DNA of 64,000 bases, taken from positions 272,687 through 336,686 of the forward strand of contig NZ_JSZO01000028.1 in assembly GCF_000801955.1 (NCBI RefSeq). Reading direction: 5' to 3'. Shown here piece after piece: positions 33,396 through 41,999 of this stretch (position 1 is the first letter of the stretch; each line of letters begins with the position of its first letter). Source of the DNA: Ralstonia sp. A12 (GTDB taxonomy: Bacteria; Pseudomonadota; Gammaproteobacteria; Burkholderiales; Burkholderiaceae). Below the pieces are notes generated by a model that searched no databases, was not told the origin of the DNA, and saw nothing but the letters and a program-made list of their open reading frames with translations. The position numbers and the translations under genes are program-made.

Positions 33396-34019
33396 TTAGG
33401 CGGCTTTCTTCTTCTCGCCGATGCGGCTTTCCTTGCCGGCCAGCAGCTTGGCGATATTGGCGCGGTGGCGTGCAATCAGCAGCACGGCCATCAGCGCAAC
33501 CGCGCCGGCAACCCAGTCGAAGCCGTTCATCAGCACGTAGAAGAACGGTGCAAACACCGCCGACACCAGCGCCGCCAGCGACGAATAGCGGAAGAACACG
33601 GCGATGATGATCCAGGTGGCCAGCGTCGCCAGGCCCAGCCAGACGTTCAGCGCCAGCAGGATACCGGCTGCGGTAGCCACACCCTTGCCGCCGGCAAAGC
33701 GGTGGAATACCGGATACAAGTGGCCGAGGAACACGGCAATCACCACCAGAGCGATGCCCGTTTCGTCCACGCCAAAGCGCGCCGCCAGCAGTTGCGCCAG
33801 CCATACCGCCAGCCAGCCCTTGGCCGCATCGCCCAGCAACGTCAGGATCGCGGCCTTCTTGTTGCCCGAGCGCAGCACGTTGGTGGCGCCTGGGTTGCCC
33901 GAGCCGTAGGTGCGCGGATCAGCCAGTCCCATCACGCGGCTGACCACCACAGCAAACGAGATCGAGCCGATCAGGTAGGCGGCTACGGTAAAAAGGACGG
34001 TTGCGACGACTGGGGACAT
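33396..34019 (-). CDS. plsY: Acyl-phosphate glycerol-3-phosphate acyltransferase
   Basis: PlsY, 207 residues, an inner-membrane enzyme with about five helices that acylates glycerol-3-phosphate from acyl-phosphate in phospholipid synthesis. The three family motifs are visible: [33 protein letters not shown] and [20 protein letters not shown]. It is followed by a short charged C-terminal tail (EKKKAA). Confidence 0.97.
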   Translation of the reverse strand: MSPVVATVLFTVAAYLIGSISFAVVVSRVMGLADPRTYGSGNPGATNVLRSGNKKAAILTLLGDAAKGWLAVWLAQLLAARFGVDETGIALVVIAVFLGHLYPVFHRFAGGKGVATAAGILLALNVWLGLATLATWIIIAVFFRYSSLAALVSAVFAPFFYVLMNGFDWVAGAVALMAVLLIARHRANIAKLLAGKESRIGEKKKAA

Positions 34020-34089
34020 AGGGGTTCTGTGAAATCAGGCTGCGCGATTGTAGCGTGGTGCGTAGCGTGCACCGGCGGCCGCGTTCGTA

Positions 34090-34581
34090 TCAATCGGGGT
34101 TTGCACAGTTGACGGGCTGCGCGTTCAGCGCCGTGGTTAGCACGCTGGGCGCCAGGCTCACCAGAAAGCCGCGCCGCCCGCCGTTGATATAGATGCGCTC
34201 CAGTTCCAGCACGGAGGCCTCCACGTACACCGGCATCGCCTTGCGCACGCCAAACGGCGACGTGCCGCCGACCAGGTAGCCACTGTGCCGTTGCGCCACT
34301 TCGGGCTTGCACGGCTGCACGCTCTTGCGGCCAGTCTGGCGCGCGAGGTTCTTGGTGGAGACCGAGCAATCGCCGTGCATCAGCACGATCAGCGGTTTGG
34401 CGTGCTCGTCTTCCATGACCAGCGTCTTGACGACGGCATGCTCATCCACGCCGAGCTGGCGCGACGATTCCGTCGTGCCGCCCTTGTCGACATAGTCGTA
34501 GGTGTGTTCGGTAAAGGCGACGCCGTGGGCCTTGAGGAACTGCGTGGCGGGCGTTTCGGAAACGTGTTTGGACTTGCTCAT
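34090..34581 (-). CDS. ybaK: Cys-tRNA(Pro) deacylase YbaK family
   Basis: A 163-residue YbaK/EbsC-type protein that hydrolyses mischarged Cys-tRNA(Pro). The motif DEHAVVKTLVMEDEHAKPLIVLMHGD and KNLARQTGRKSVQPC, then GGTSPFGVRKAMPVYVE with the conserved GTSPFG loop and NGGRRGFLVSL, identify the family. It starts 14 bases before xerD ends? No: it lies 14 bases downstream of the xerD stop region on the minus strand, so the two may be co-transcribed. Confidence 0.94.
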   Translation of the reverse strand: MSKSKHVSETPATQFLKAHGVAFTEHTYDYVDKGGTTESSRQLGVDEHAVVKTLVMEDEHAKPLIVLMHGDCSVSTKNLARQTGRKSVQPCKPEVAQRHSGYLVGGTSPFGVRKAMPVYVEASVLELERIYINGGRRGFLVSLAPSVLTTALNAQPVNCANPD

Positions 34582-34595
34582 AGGGAAGGAAAACG

Positions 34596-35531
34596 CTATC
34601 CGCGCGGATGGTGCTGCGCATGCAGCGTGCGCAGCCGCTCACGCGCGACGTGGGTGTAGATCTGCGTGGTGGAAATGTCCGCGTGGCCGAGCAGCATCTG
34701 CACCACGCGCAGGTCAGCACCGTGGTTGAGCAGGTGTGTGGCGAACGCGTGGCGCAGCGTGTGCGGCGAAAGCGGCGCGTGAATGTCTGCACGCAGCGCA
34801 TAGCGTTTGATGAGGTGCCAGAACGCCTGACGCGTCATGCCCTCACCACGCGTGGTGACGAACAGCGCGTCGGTCGTGCGCTCGCCAAGCAGTGCTGTGC
34901 GGCCATCACGTAGGTAGCGCCGCAGCCAGTCGCCGGCCTCGGCGCCGAACGGCACCAGCCGGTCCTTGCCGCCCTTGCCGCCGATCACGCGCACCACGCC
35001 TTCGTTCAGGCCGACTTCCACCGTCTTCAGCGCGACGATCTCCGACACGCGCAGGCCACTGGCGTACATCAGTTCGATCATCGCGCGGTCGCGCAGGCCG
35101 AGCGGTGTGTCGACGTCGGGTGCATTGATGAGCGCCTCGACCTGTGCTTCAGACAGCGTCTTCGGATAGCGCGGCGGCTGCTTGGCCGTGGGCAGCAGGC
35201 GCGACGGATCGGTGCTCACCACGTGCTCGCGCAAGGCCCACACGAAGAAGCGCTTGAACACCGTACGACGTCGGTTGGCGGTGGAGGCGCGGCTTTCGGC
35301 ATGGCGAGCGGCAAAGTAGTCCGCCAGGTCACCATCTTCGGTTTCGGCGATGGATTTGCTGCGCTCGGCCAGCCAGTGCGCGTAGAGCGTCAGGTCGCGT
35401 CGGTACGCATCGAGCGTGTTGCGCGCCAGACCATCTTCGAGCCAGAGCGCATCGCAAAAGCGCTGGATGGCGTCGGCGCTCTGCGGGGGCAGGGCCGGGG
35501 TTTCGGTGTCTTTCGGTGCAGCGTTTCTCAT
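34596..35531 (-). CDS. xerD: Site-specific tyrosine recombinase XerD
   Basis: XerD, 311 residues from the ATG at 35531, whose start overlaps the stop of the MGMT gene upstream (ATGA). With XerC it resolves chromosome dimers at dif. The N-terminal SAM-like domain is followed by the catalytic set: Arg in YASGLRVSE, Lys in GGKGGKDR, HTLRHAFATHLL (His and Arg), LGHADISTTQIYTHV (His and the Tyr nucleophile). It is a housekeeping recombinase, not a mobile-element integrase. Confidence 0.96.
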   Translation of the reverse strand: MRNAAPKDTETPALPPQSADAIQRFCDALWLEDGLARNTLDAYRRDLTLYAHWLAERSKSIAETEDGDLADYFAARHAESRASTANRRRTVFKRFFVWALREHVVSTDPSRLLPTAKQPPRYPKTLSEAQVEALINAPDVDTPLGLRDRAMIELMYASGLRVSEIVALKTVEVGLNEGVVRVIGGKGGKDRLVPFGAEAGDWLRRYLRDGRTALLGERTTDALFVTTRGEGMTRQAFWHLIKRYALRADIHAPLSPHTLRHAFATHLLNHGADLRVVQMLLGHADISTTQIYTHVARERLRTLHAQHHPRG

Positions 35532-36004
35532 ATCAGCATCACGCCTTCGTGGCGCAGCAGCCAGTGCTTGATGTTCAGCAGGTAGCCGTCGGTGTGGTGC
35601 GAGAACCCGCCGATGCCCGATGCGCTCACTACGCGGTGGCACGGGATGAGGATCGGAAACCAGTTGTCGCCACACGCCTGGCCCACCGCACGCGGCACGC
35701 TGCCGATTTGCTTGGCGATGGTGCCGTAGGTGATGACGCTGCCGCATGGGATGGCGCTGATGGCATTCCACACACGGTGCTGGAAGTCCGTGCCGGCGGG
35801 CGCGAGTGGTACGTCGAACGTGGCGTTGGGGTTGCTGTAATACGCGTCGAGCTGGCGGGCCAGCTTGGTGATCAGCGCGTCGTTGGAGTCGACAGTGGGC
35901 GTGCTCTCCGGCAGATAGGAGAGTTCACGCAGGGCGCCGCCGGCCACGCGCACGCCCAGCTTGCCGAAGGGCGCTTCGAGAACGGCATCGAAAGGGGAGG
36001 GCAT
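35528..36004 (-). CDS. ogt: Methylated-DNA-protein-cysteine methyltransferase (Ogt type)
   Basis: A 158-residue MGMT from the ATG at 36004, with acceptor Cys122 in LIPCHRVVSASG and the helix-turn-helix FQHRVWNAISAIPCGSVITY with an Arg finger in VPRAVGQA. It repairs O6-alkylguanine by transfer to its own cysteine. It is the third MGMT domain in the window but differs clearly from the Ada-like pair: its active-site block reads CGDNWFPILIPCHRV. No Ada box is found upstream, so it is probably constitutive. It is coupled to xerD. Confidence 0.94.
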   Translation of the reverse strand: MPSPFDAVLEAPFGKLGVRVAGGALRELSYLPESTPTVDSNDALITKLARQLDAYYSNPNATFDVPLAPAGTDFQHRVWNAISAIPCGSVITYGTIAKQIGSVPRAVGQACGDNWFPILIPCHRVVSASGIGGFSHHTDGYLLNIKHWLLRHEGVMLI

Positions 36005-36112
36005 GATAGGGTCCAGCGCGGAAAAGCGACCCCGGGAATCTAGCACGTCGCTCAGTGCCGGGTGCCCGCCGCAATGCATACCATCGCGGCCTGCGGCTGG
36101 GAAAGCGGATCG

Positions 36113-36784
36113 TCAGCTACCGAGCAGTCCGCTTTTCAGGTCACGGTCGACCGGGTTGTTGCCGATGAAGATGCTGAGCACGGCCTGGTAGAAGTCTTCG
36201 CCGGGGATGGGCTTGCCGCGTGCCACGCCGTTGATGCTGATGGTGGTGCCGGCGTCGGGCGTGTAGTCGAAGTTGATGGTGTCGCCGCGGCGGGTGGAGC
36301 CGATCTGGCGCATGGCGTCTTCCAGCTGCGTCAGGCGATCGGACAGCCGTTGCAGTTGAATCTCGGTCTGATTGTGGTGGATGCCGTCATTCAGCGCGCG
36401 GATGAACGTGTCGGCACCCACATCGCGCAGCGGGTGGATCTGCAGCCGCTTCGGCCCTTTCATTGCGAGGATCAGCGCCGCGTTCTTGGCGCGCTCGGGC
36501 AGGTACAGGCCCGCCACATAGCCTTTGATGACGAACACCGAGCGCAGTCCCGTGCCGTTGAGCGGCAGTTCGCGGCCAGCCAGGCGTGCGGCGTCGTCAA
36601 AGTGCACGCCCTCGATGTCCACCGTCGCCCAGGCGGGAAGCGCGCATGCGGTCAGCAGCGCGGCACCTGCGATGCCGTGGCGCCATGTGCGCCGAATGAT
36701 GTGCGAGCGGCTGAATGAGCGGGCACGCACTTCAAAACGCAGTGCGCGACGGAGGGAAAGCAAGGCGGAGAACATCGAAAACAC
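36113..36784 (-). CDS. Chalcone-isomerase-like secreted protein
   Basis: A 223-residue protein with a secretion signal ending near ACALPAWA, then the chalcone isomerase-like fold of the bacterial family (Pfam Chalcone_3): GVHFDDAARLAGRELPLNGTGLRSVFVIKGYVAGLYLPERAKNA. The bacterial members are periplasmic with unknown role, not flavonoid enzymes. About 30 residues precede the signal region; the true start could be a GTG at 36730 that shortens this. The gene is single, preceded by an AT-rich region. Confidence 0.82.
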   Translation of the reverse strand: MFSMFSALLSLRRALRFEVRARSFSRSHIIRRTWRHGIAGAALLTACALPAWATVDIEGVHFDDAARLAGRELPLNGTGLRSVFVIKGYVAGLYLPERAKNAALILAMKGPKRLQIHPLRDVGADTFIRALNDGIHHNQTEIQLQRLSDRLTQLEDAMRQIGSTRRGDTINFDYTPDAGTTISINGVARGKPIPGEDFYQAVLSIFIGNNPVDRDLKSGLLGS

Positions 36785-37006
36785 GCGGTTTTTTGTAAGG
36801 CTCTATTTTTGCAAATTTCTATTTCAAAACCATTGGTGTCTGCCCTGATCCGCAACCGTTTGCGTTCCGCCAGGAATAAGGCTGCATTTCACTTGACGTT
36901 AACCACGGTTTCTCCTGTTTGTGCTAGGCGCAAATTGTCTTGTTTTTAAAACAATATCCGCCCCTGATTCCAATAGGGAATTAAAGCGCCAGGTATTGAT
37001 TTGCCG
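36785..37006. other. AT-rich intergenic stretch upstream of the chalcone-isomerase-like gene
   Basis: This 222-base gap is unusually AT-rich for the window and contains several A and T runs. TTGTTTT and AAAACAA flank a single T at 36940-36954, a 15-base inverted repeat. On the minus strand this would be promoter and regulatory space for the chalcone-isomerase-like gene; part may be the queG terminator. Confidence 0.5.
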
Positions 37007-38170
37007 TCAGGCCGCTAGGGCCCAGGCGACATGCTCACGCACGATGTCTGAGGGGTGATTAGCCCGCGCGTGCAACGCAGCCCGCAACTGCGCACGCGAC
37101 GTCTCCGGCAACGGCGCGCGCAGCGCATTGCCCAGCGCAACCGCGATGTTGCGTAGCCAGCGCTCATGCCCGATGCGCCGGATCGGGCTGCCTTCGAGGC
37201 GTTGGTTGAACTCGCCTTCCGTCCAGTTGAACAGGTCGACCAGCGCGGTGGCGTCCAATCCGTTGCGCACGTCGAAATCGGGCAGGTTGGCGGGTACCGC
37301 AAACTTGTTCCAGGGGCAGATGAGCTGGCAGTCGTCGCAGCCGTACACGCGGTTGCCCATCGCCTCGCGCAGTTCGACGGGAATGCTGCCCTTGTGCTCG
37401 ATGGTCAGGTACGAGATGCAGCGGCGTGCGTCCACCGTGTACGGGGCGACGATTGCCTGCGTGGGGCAGACGTCAATGCAGCGCGTGCAGTTGCCGCAGT
37501 GTGGTTCGACTGGTGGGTCGACGGGCAGCGGCAGGTCGATCAGGATCTCGCCCAGGAAGAACATCGAGCCCGCGTCGCGATCGAGCAGCAGCGTGTGCTT
37601 GCCGCGCCAGCCCAGGCCGCCGTTGCTGGCCAGCGCCACTTCCAGCACCGGTGCGGAATCCGTGAACACGCGAAAGCCATAGGGCCCGACCGCGCCGGCA
37701 ATCTTCTCGGCCAGCTTCTGCAGACGCTGGCGCAGCACCTTGTGGTAGTCCCGACCACGCGCGTAGAGCGAGATGGTGGCGTCTTCGGGCCGGCGCATGC
37801 GGTCCCACTCGATGGCGCGCCAGTCGCTGCCGGCCGCTTGCTGATCTCGATGATGTGGCAGATACGGCATGCGCGCGACGATGGCGCGTACCGTTCCGGC
37901 AACAAGTTCGGCGGGACGTGCGCGGAGCAATCCATGGTTCGCCATATAATCCATGTCACCGTGAAACCCCTGCGCAAGCCACGTCTGGAGCCCTTCTTCA
38001 GCGTGCGAGAGGTCGACGCTGGCGATGCGGATGGCATCGAAGCCGAGCTCGGCGCCCCAGGCGCGGATCTGCGCGACAAGCGCAGCAACATCTGCCGCAT
38101 TGCTGGGCAGGCGCGCATCGAGGTTCGTTTCGAGCGCTGCTGTGAGCGCTGGCGTGGGGGTGGCGGACAT
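37007..38170 (-). CDS. queG: Epoxyqueuosine reductase
   Basis: QueG, 387 residues from the ATG at 38170. It performs the last step of queuosine synthesis in tRNA using cobalamin and two [4Fe-4S] clusters. The cluster motifs are CGNCTRCIDVCPTQAI and CDDCQLICPWN, and DARRCISYLTIEHKGSIP lies between them. RDYHKVLRQRLQKLA and VFTDSAPVLEVALASNGGLGWRGKHTLLL are also family-typical. The C-terminal HEAT-like region ends the protein. It is divergent from tsaE, 51 bases apart. Confidence 0.96.
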   Translation of the reverse strand: MSATPTPALTAALETNLDARLPSNAADVAALVAQIRAWGAELGFDAIRIASVDLSHAEEGLQTWLAQGFHGDMDYMANHGLLRARPAELVAGTVRAIVARMPYLPHHRDQQAAGSDWRAIEWDRMRRPEDATISLYARGRDYHKVLRQRLQKLAEKIAGAVGPYGFRVFTDSAPVLEVALASNGGLGWRGKHTLLLDRDAGSMFFLGEILIDLPLPVDPPVEPHCGNCTRCIDVCPTQAIVAPYTVDARRCISYLTIEHKGSIPVELREAMGNRVYGCDDCQLICPWNKFAVPANLPDFDVRNGLDATALVDLFNWTEGEFNQRLEGSPIRRIGHERWLRNIAVALGNALRAPLPETSRAQLRAALHARANHPSDIVREHVAWALAA

Positions 38171-38221
38171 GCCTAAATTGTACGCAATGCCTACCGTGCT
38201 TCCTGCTCTCATCCACTTGCC

Positions 38222-38776
38222 ATGCCCATTGGTTTGAACGCACCGCTTGCCGAGCGCACTGTGCCGCTCGCCGATGAGGCTGCTACGTCGGCCTTTGGGG
38301 CGGCGCTCGCCCAGGCCGTGCTGGCGCTTGGTCCGCGGCCCGTGCAGGTGCAGCTCTCGGGCGATCTGGGCGCGGGCAAGACCACGCTGTCACGGGCCAT
38401 CCTGCGCGGCCTGGGCCATACCGGGCGCGTGCGCAGCCCCACCTATACGCTGGTCGAGCCATACGATGTTGCGGGAACCACCGGCACGCAGAAGGTCTAT
38501 CACTTCGACCTGTATCGCTTTGCCGATCCGGAAGAATGGACCGATGCGGGTTTTCGCGACTGCTTTGCCGAGCCCGCCCTGTGCCTGGTCGAATGGCCCG
38601 AGAAAGCGCAGGCGCTGCTTGGCACGCCTGACCTGCATATCGCTTTGGCCGTTGACGTTGTGCACGAAACCTATGATGACGGCGTTGAACATGCACCGCG
38701 CGCCGCGCACCTGAGCGCGTACACGCCAACCGGCCTTCAACTCTTACAGTCGCTGTCACCTTTGCCCCCATGCTGA
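38222..38776 (+). CDS. tsaE: tRNA threonylcarbamoyladenosine synthesis ATPase TsaE
   Basis: TsaE (YjeE), 184 residues, about 25 longer than many relatives. The P-loop is LSGDLGAGKTTLSRAIL, followed by RVRSPTYTLVEPY and VYHFDLYRFADPEEWTDAGF, and CLVEWPEKAQALLG. It acts with TsaB and TsaD in forming t6A37 in ANN-decoding tRNAs. Its 3' end overlaps the amiC start by seven bases; the tsaE-amiC pair is common in proteobacteria. Confidence 0.95.
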   Translation: MPIGLNAPLAERTVPLADEAATSAFGAALAQAVLALGPRPVQVQLSGDLGAGKTTLSRAILRGLGHTGRVRSPTYTLVEPYDVAGTTGTQKVYHFDLYRFADPEEWTDAGFRDCFAEPALCLVEWPEKAQALLGTPDLHIALAVDVVHETYDDGVEHAPRAAHLSAYTPTGLQLLQSLSPLPPC

Positions 38777-40308
38777 TCAAGCATCTGCCGACCGATCAAC
38801 CGGATGATCCCACCCTGCCGAGCCAGGCCCGCAGGCAATGGCTCACGCGCATGGCCAAGGCTGGCGCGGGTACCGTCATCCTCAGCCTGGCTGGCACGCA
38901 GATCGCACGCGGCGCCAACATCGTCGCCGTGCGCGTGTGGCCGGCAGAGGATTACACGCGCGTGACCATCGAATCCGACGTCGCGCTCAAGGCCACGCAC
39001 CAGCTCATCAAGGATCCGGACCGTCTGATGGTCGACGTCGAAGGGCTGGACCTGAATCCGACCCTGCGCGAACTGGTCGCCAAGATCACGCCGAACGATC
39101 CGTACATTCGCCAGGTGCGCGTGGGCCAGAACCGGCCCAGCGTGGTGCGCCTGGTGTTTGACCTGAAGGAGAGCGTCAATCCGCAGGTCTTTACGCTGCT
39201 GCCGATTGCGGGCTACCGAAACCGGCTCGTGTTCGACCTGTATCCGACCAATCCGCCTGACCCGCTGATGCAGCTTGTGCAGGCCACCGAGGGCAAGCAG
39301 GAGCGCTTTGCGGCCTCGGGCGGTACGCCGATGCCGCAGTCGTCATCTGCGGGGGACGACGATGACCCGATCGCCGCGCTGGCCCGTCGCGAGAGCAGTG
39401 GCACCGCCACGCCGGCAGTGCCGCCGGCCAATGACACGCGTCCGACCATTGCCAGCCGTACGCCACCGGCCAAGACACCGCCCACCAAGCCTGCGAATCC
39501 GCCTTCGACACTGGCGAATGCGCCGCAGTCGCCGCCGCTGGATATCGTGCCCGACCAACCGGTGCCGCCACGTACATCGTCCGGCAGCCCACGCATGCGT
39601 CGGCTGCTGACGGTCGCCATTGATCCGGGCCACGGTGGCGAAGACCCCGGTGCTACGGGTGGTGCGGGCACGCATGAGAAAGACGTGGTGCTGTCGATCG
39701 CCCGCATGCTCAAGGCCAAGATCGATGCGCAGCCCAACATGCGCGCCATGATGACGCGCGATTCCGACTACTTCGTGCCACTGGGTGTGCGCGTGCAGAA
39801 GGCGCGCCGCGTGCAGGCCGACCTGTTCGTCTCCATCCACGCTGATGCCTTCGTGACGCCGGAGGCGCGTGGGGCGTCGGTGTTTGCGTTGTCCGACCGC
39901 GGAGCCTCCAGCGCGCAGGCCAAATGGCTCGCCAACAAGGAGAACGCGGCGGACATGATCGGCGGCGCCAACCTGGGCTCGAAGGACGCACAGGTCACGC
40001 GCGTGCTGCTGGACCTGTCGACCACCGCGCAGATCAGCGACAGCATGAAGGTCGGCCGCGCCGTGCTGGAGCAGATTGGCGGCATCAACCGCCTGCACAA
40101 GGGGGCCGTCGAGCAAGCCGGCTTTGCGGTGCTCAAGGCACCGGATATTCCGTCGATCCTGGTCGAGACAGCCTTCATCTCCAACCCGGAAGAAGAGGCC
40201 AAGCTCAACGACCTCGGCCACCAAAACCAACTGGCTGACGCCATCCTGCGCGGCATCCGCGCGTACTTCGCCAAGAACCCGCCGCTGTCGCACAACCCGG
40301 GTGTCTGA
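38770..40308 (+). CDS. amiC: N-acetylmuramoyl-L-alanine amidase, AmiC type
   Basis: A 512-residue periplasmic amidase that cleaves the septal peptidoglycan cross-bridge to separate daughter cells. Residues about 24-50 (RRQWLTRMAKAGAGTVILSL) form a twin-arginine signal peptide. An AMIN domain follows (about 55-165: VRVWPAEDYTRVTIESD), then a long Pro/Ser/Thr-rich linker and the Amidase_3 domain with zinc ligands in IDPGHGGEDPGA, an EKD helix, FVSIHADAF and VETAFISNPEEE. It is coupled to tsaE upstream and the GNAT gene downstream. Confidence 0.95.
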   Translation: MLIKHLPTDQPDDPTLPSQARRQWLTRMAKAGAGTVILSLAGTQIARGANIVAVRVWPAEDYTRVTIESDVALKATHQLIKDPDRLMVDVEGLDLNPTLRELVAKITPNDPYIRQVRVGQNRPSVVRLVFDLKESVNPQVFTLLPIAGYRNRLVFDLYPTNPPDPLMQLVQATEGKQERFAASGGTPMPQSSSAGDDDDPIAALARRESSGTATPAVPPANDTRPTIASRTPPAKTPPTKPANPPSTLANAPQSPPLDIVPDQPVPPRTSSGSPRMRRLLTVAIDPGHGGEDPGATGGAGTHEKDVVLSIARMLKAKIDAQPNMRAMMTRDSDYFVPLGVRVQKARRVQADLFVSIHADAFVTPEARGASVFALSDRGASSAQAKWLANKENAADMIGGANLGSKDAQVTRVLLDLSTTAQISDSMKVGRAVLEQIGGINRLHKGAVEQAGFAVLKAPDIPSILVETAFISNPEEEAKLNDLGHQNQLADAILRGIRAYFAKNPPLSHNPGV

Positions 40309-40847
40309 TGGCGACGGCCGCGTTGCGCGAAGGCGGTGCGGCTGACGCCGACACCATCGCCAGCCTCCACACGCGGAGCTGGCAGAGCGCGTATCGCGGG
40401 CTAGGCATCCTCTCGGATGCCTACCTCGATGACACAGCCTTGGTCGATATGCAGGCGAAGTGGCGCGAGCGCATGTCGGCTCCGGTGGCTGGCCAATACG
40501 TCTGGTGTGCTGATCTCGACGGCCAGACCATCGGGTTTCTCTGCGCACTCCTGCATGACGACACGCCATGGGGCGCGCTTATCGACAACCTCCACCTACT
40601 GCCCGCCGCGCGCGGCCACGGCGTCGGCAAGCGCCTGATGGGTGAGGTGGCGCGCTGGGCCGCGGCCCAGGGTGTCAAACAACTGCATCTGCTGGTGTAC
40701 GAGGCGAACACCGCCGCAATCGGCTTCTACGAAGCCCTGGGCGGTGTGCCGGTCAGCCGTGATTGGCTGGAGACGGCCGATGGTGGGCATGCGTGGGTGC
40801 GCACCTACCACTGGCCGGAAACGACGGGTTTGGTGGACTTGCCTTAG
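40308..40847 (+). CDS. GNAT family N-acetyltransferase
   Basis: A 179-residue GNAT protein whose start shares a base with the amiC stop (TGATG). The acetyl-CoA motif is LHLLPAARGHGVGKRLMGEVARWA, followed by LHLLVYEANTAAIGFYEALGG. A substrate cannot be assigned. Its coupling to tsaE-amiC may be only positional; the gene is convergent with the symporter gene 13 bases on. Confidence 0.9.
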   Translation: MATAALREGGAADADTIASLHTRSWQSAYRGLGILSDAYLDDTALVDMQAKWRERMSAPVAGQYVWCADLDGQTIGFLCALLHDDTPWGALIDNLHLLPAARGHGVGKRLMGEVARWAAAQGVKQLHLLVYEANTAAIGFYEALGGVPVSRDWLETADGGHAWVRTYHWPETTGLVDLP

Positions 40848-40860
40848 TTGGCCCAAGCGG

Positions 40861-41886
40861 TCAGGCCGGACGGCTGGCCGGTGCACCGGCACCCGCCTCG
40901 GCGTGCGCCACGCGATCTGCATACTTGCGTGCCAGCGCCGAGCACACGATCAACTGCAGTTGGTGGTAGATCATGATTGGTAGCACGATCAGCCCCAGTG
41001 CGGGGTTGCCCGCAAACAGAATCTTCGCCATCGGCACACCGCTGGACAGGCTCTTCTTCGAGCCGCAGAACACGGCGGTGATCTCGTCAGCCAGCCCGAA
41101 GCCCGCACGCCGCGCGAGCCACGTCGTCGCGCCCAGCACCACGAACAGCAGCGCGCCACTCATAGCGGCCACGGCTACGACGGTCTCCCACGGATACTTC
41201 GACCACACCCCTGCGTGCGTCGAATCGGCAAACGAGTTGAACACGATCAGCAGGATCACCGCGCGGTCGATCTTGTTGATGATGGCCTTGTGTTTGGTCA
41301 TGACGCCACGCAGTGCCGGACGCAGCAACTGACCCAGCACGAAGGGCAACAGCAATTGCTCAGCAACACCCAACATCGCCTTGCCGACCGACAAGTCCGC
41401 ACCCGACGCGTGGATCAGGAAGCTCATGAGCAGCGGTGTGACCATCATGCCGATCAAGCCCGAGATGGTGGCGTTGAAGATTGCCGCGGGCACGTTGCCC
41501 CTGGCGATGGCCGTCATCGCCACAGACGACGACACCGTGGACGGCAGCGCGCACAGGTAGAACACGCCCAGCAGCAACTCGGCCGGAATGAACGGTTTGC
41601 ACACCAGCAGGATGGCTGCGCCAATCAGAGGGAACAGGATGAACGTGCAGCTCTGCACGAACAAGTGCAAGCGCCAATTGCGCGCCCCTTCCACGATTTT
41701 CTCGGGCGACAGTGCCGCGCCGTGCAGAAAGAAGATCAACGAAACGCCAAGGATGGTGACGACATCCAGATGCAGCGGACCATCGCTGGCGCCGAGCGAT
41801 GGGAAGAGCAGGGCCAGCGCCACCATCACCAACATGGCTTGGATGAATCCATCAATACGAGACAACAGCGGAATTTTCATATGCAT
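40861..41886 (-). CDS. Bile acid:sodium symporter family protein
   Basis: A 341-residue integral membrane protein with about ten hydrophobic segments, of the SBF-like/YfeH group: FFLHGAALSPEKIVEGARNWRLHL, CALPSTVSSSVAMTAIARGN and FCGSKKSLSSGVPMAKILF are family hallmarks. The substrate is unknown for this subgroup. The start may be ATG 41886 or the ATG at 41880. It is divergent from a LysR-type regulator with a shared operator-like site, so the regulator probably controls it. Confidence 0.9.
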   Translation of the reverse strand: MHMKIPLLSRIDGFIQAMLVMVALALLFPSLGASDGPLHLDVVTILGVSLIFFLHGAALSPEKIVEGARNWRLHLFVQSCTFILFPLIGAAILLVCKPFIPAELLLGVFYLCALPSTVSSSVAMTAIARGNVPAAIFNATISGLIGMMVTPLLMSFLIHASGADLSVGKAMLGVAEQLLLPFVLGQLLRPALRGVMTKHKAIINKIDRAVILLIVFNSFADSTHAGVWSKYPWETVVAVAAMSGALLFVVLGATTWLARRAGFGLADEITAVFCGSKKSLSSGVPMAKILFAGNPALGLIVLPIMIYHQLQLIVCSALARKYADRVAHAEAGAGAPASRPA

Positions 41887-41969
41887 GTGCCATCACAATT
41901 ACGTGCTGGCGCCAGTGGGATGCGGGGATAGGCGCTATTGCACAACATCCGCATCTAGAATACAAATGC

Positions 41970-41984
41970 ATTGATCGAATCAAT
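41970..41984. promoter_or_regulatory. LysR-type operator (T-N11-A) in the symporter/LysR intergenic region
   Basis: ATTGAT-CGA-ATCAAT is a perfect inverted repeat, fitting the T-N11-A shape of LysR-type sites (TTGATCGAATCAA). It lies 15 bases before the LysR start and 84 bases from the divergent symporter start, a usual position for autoregulation. Confidence 0.65.
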
Positions 41985-41999
41985 TTATACGGTGTCGGC

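Noticed and set aside
34596..35531. Integrase of a mobile element
   Set aside because: The sequence is XerD with its usual catalytic residues and length, in a housekeeping context, with no attachment-site repeats or cargo genes nearby.
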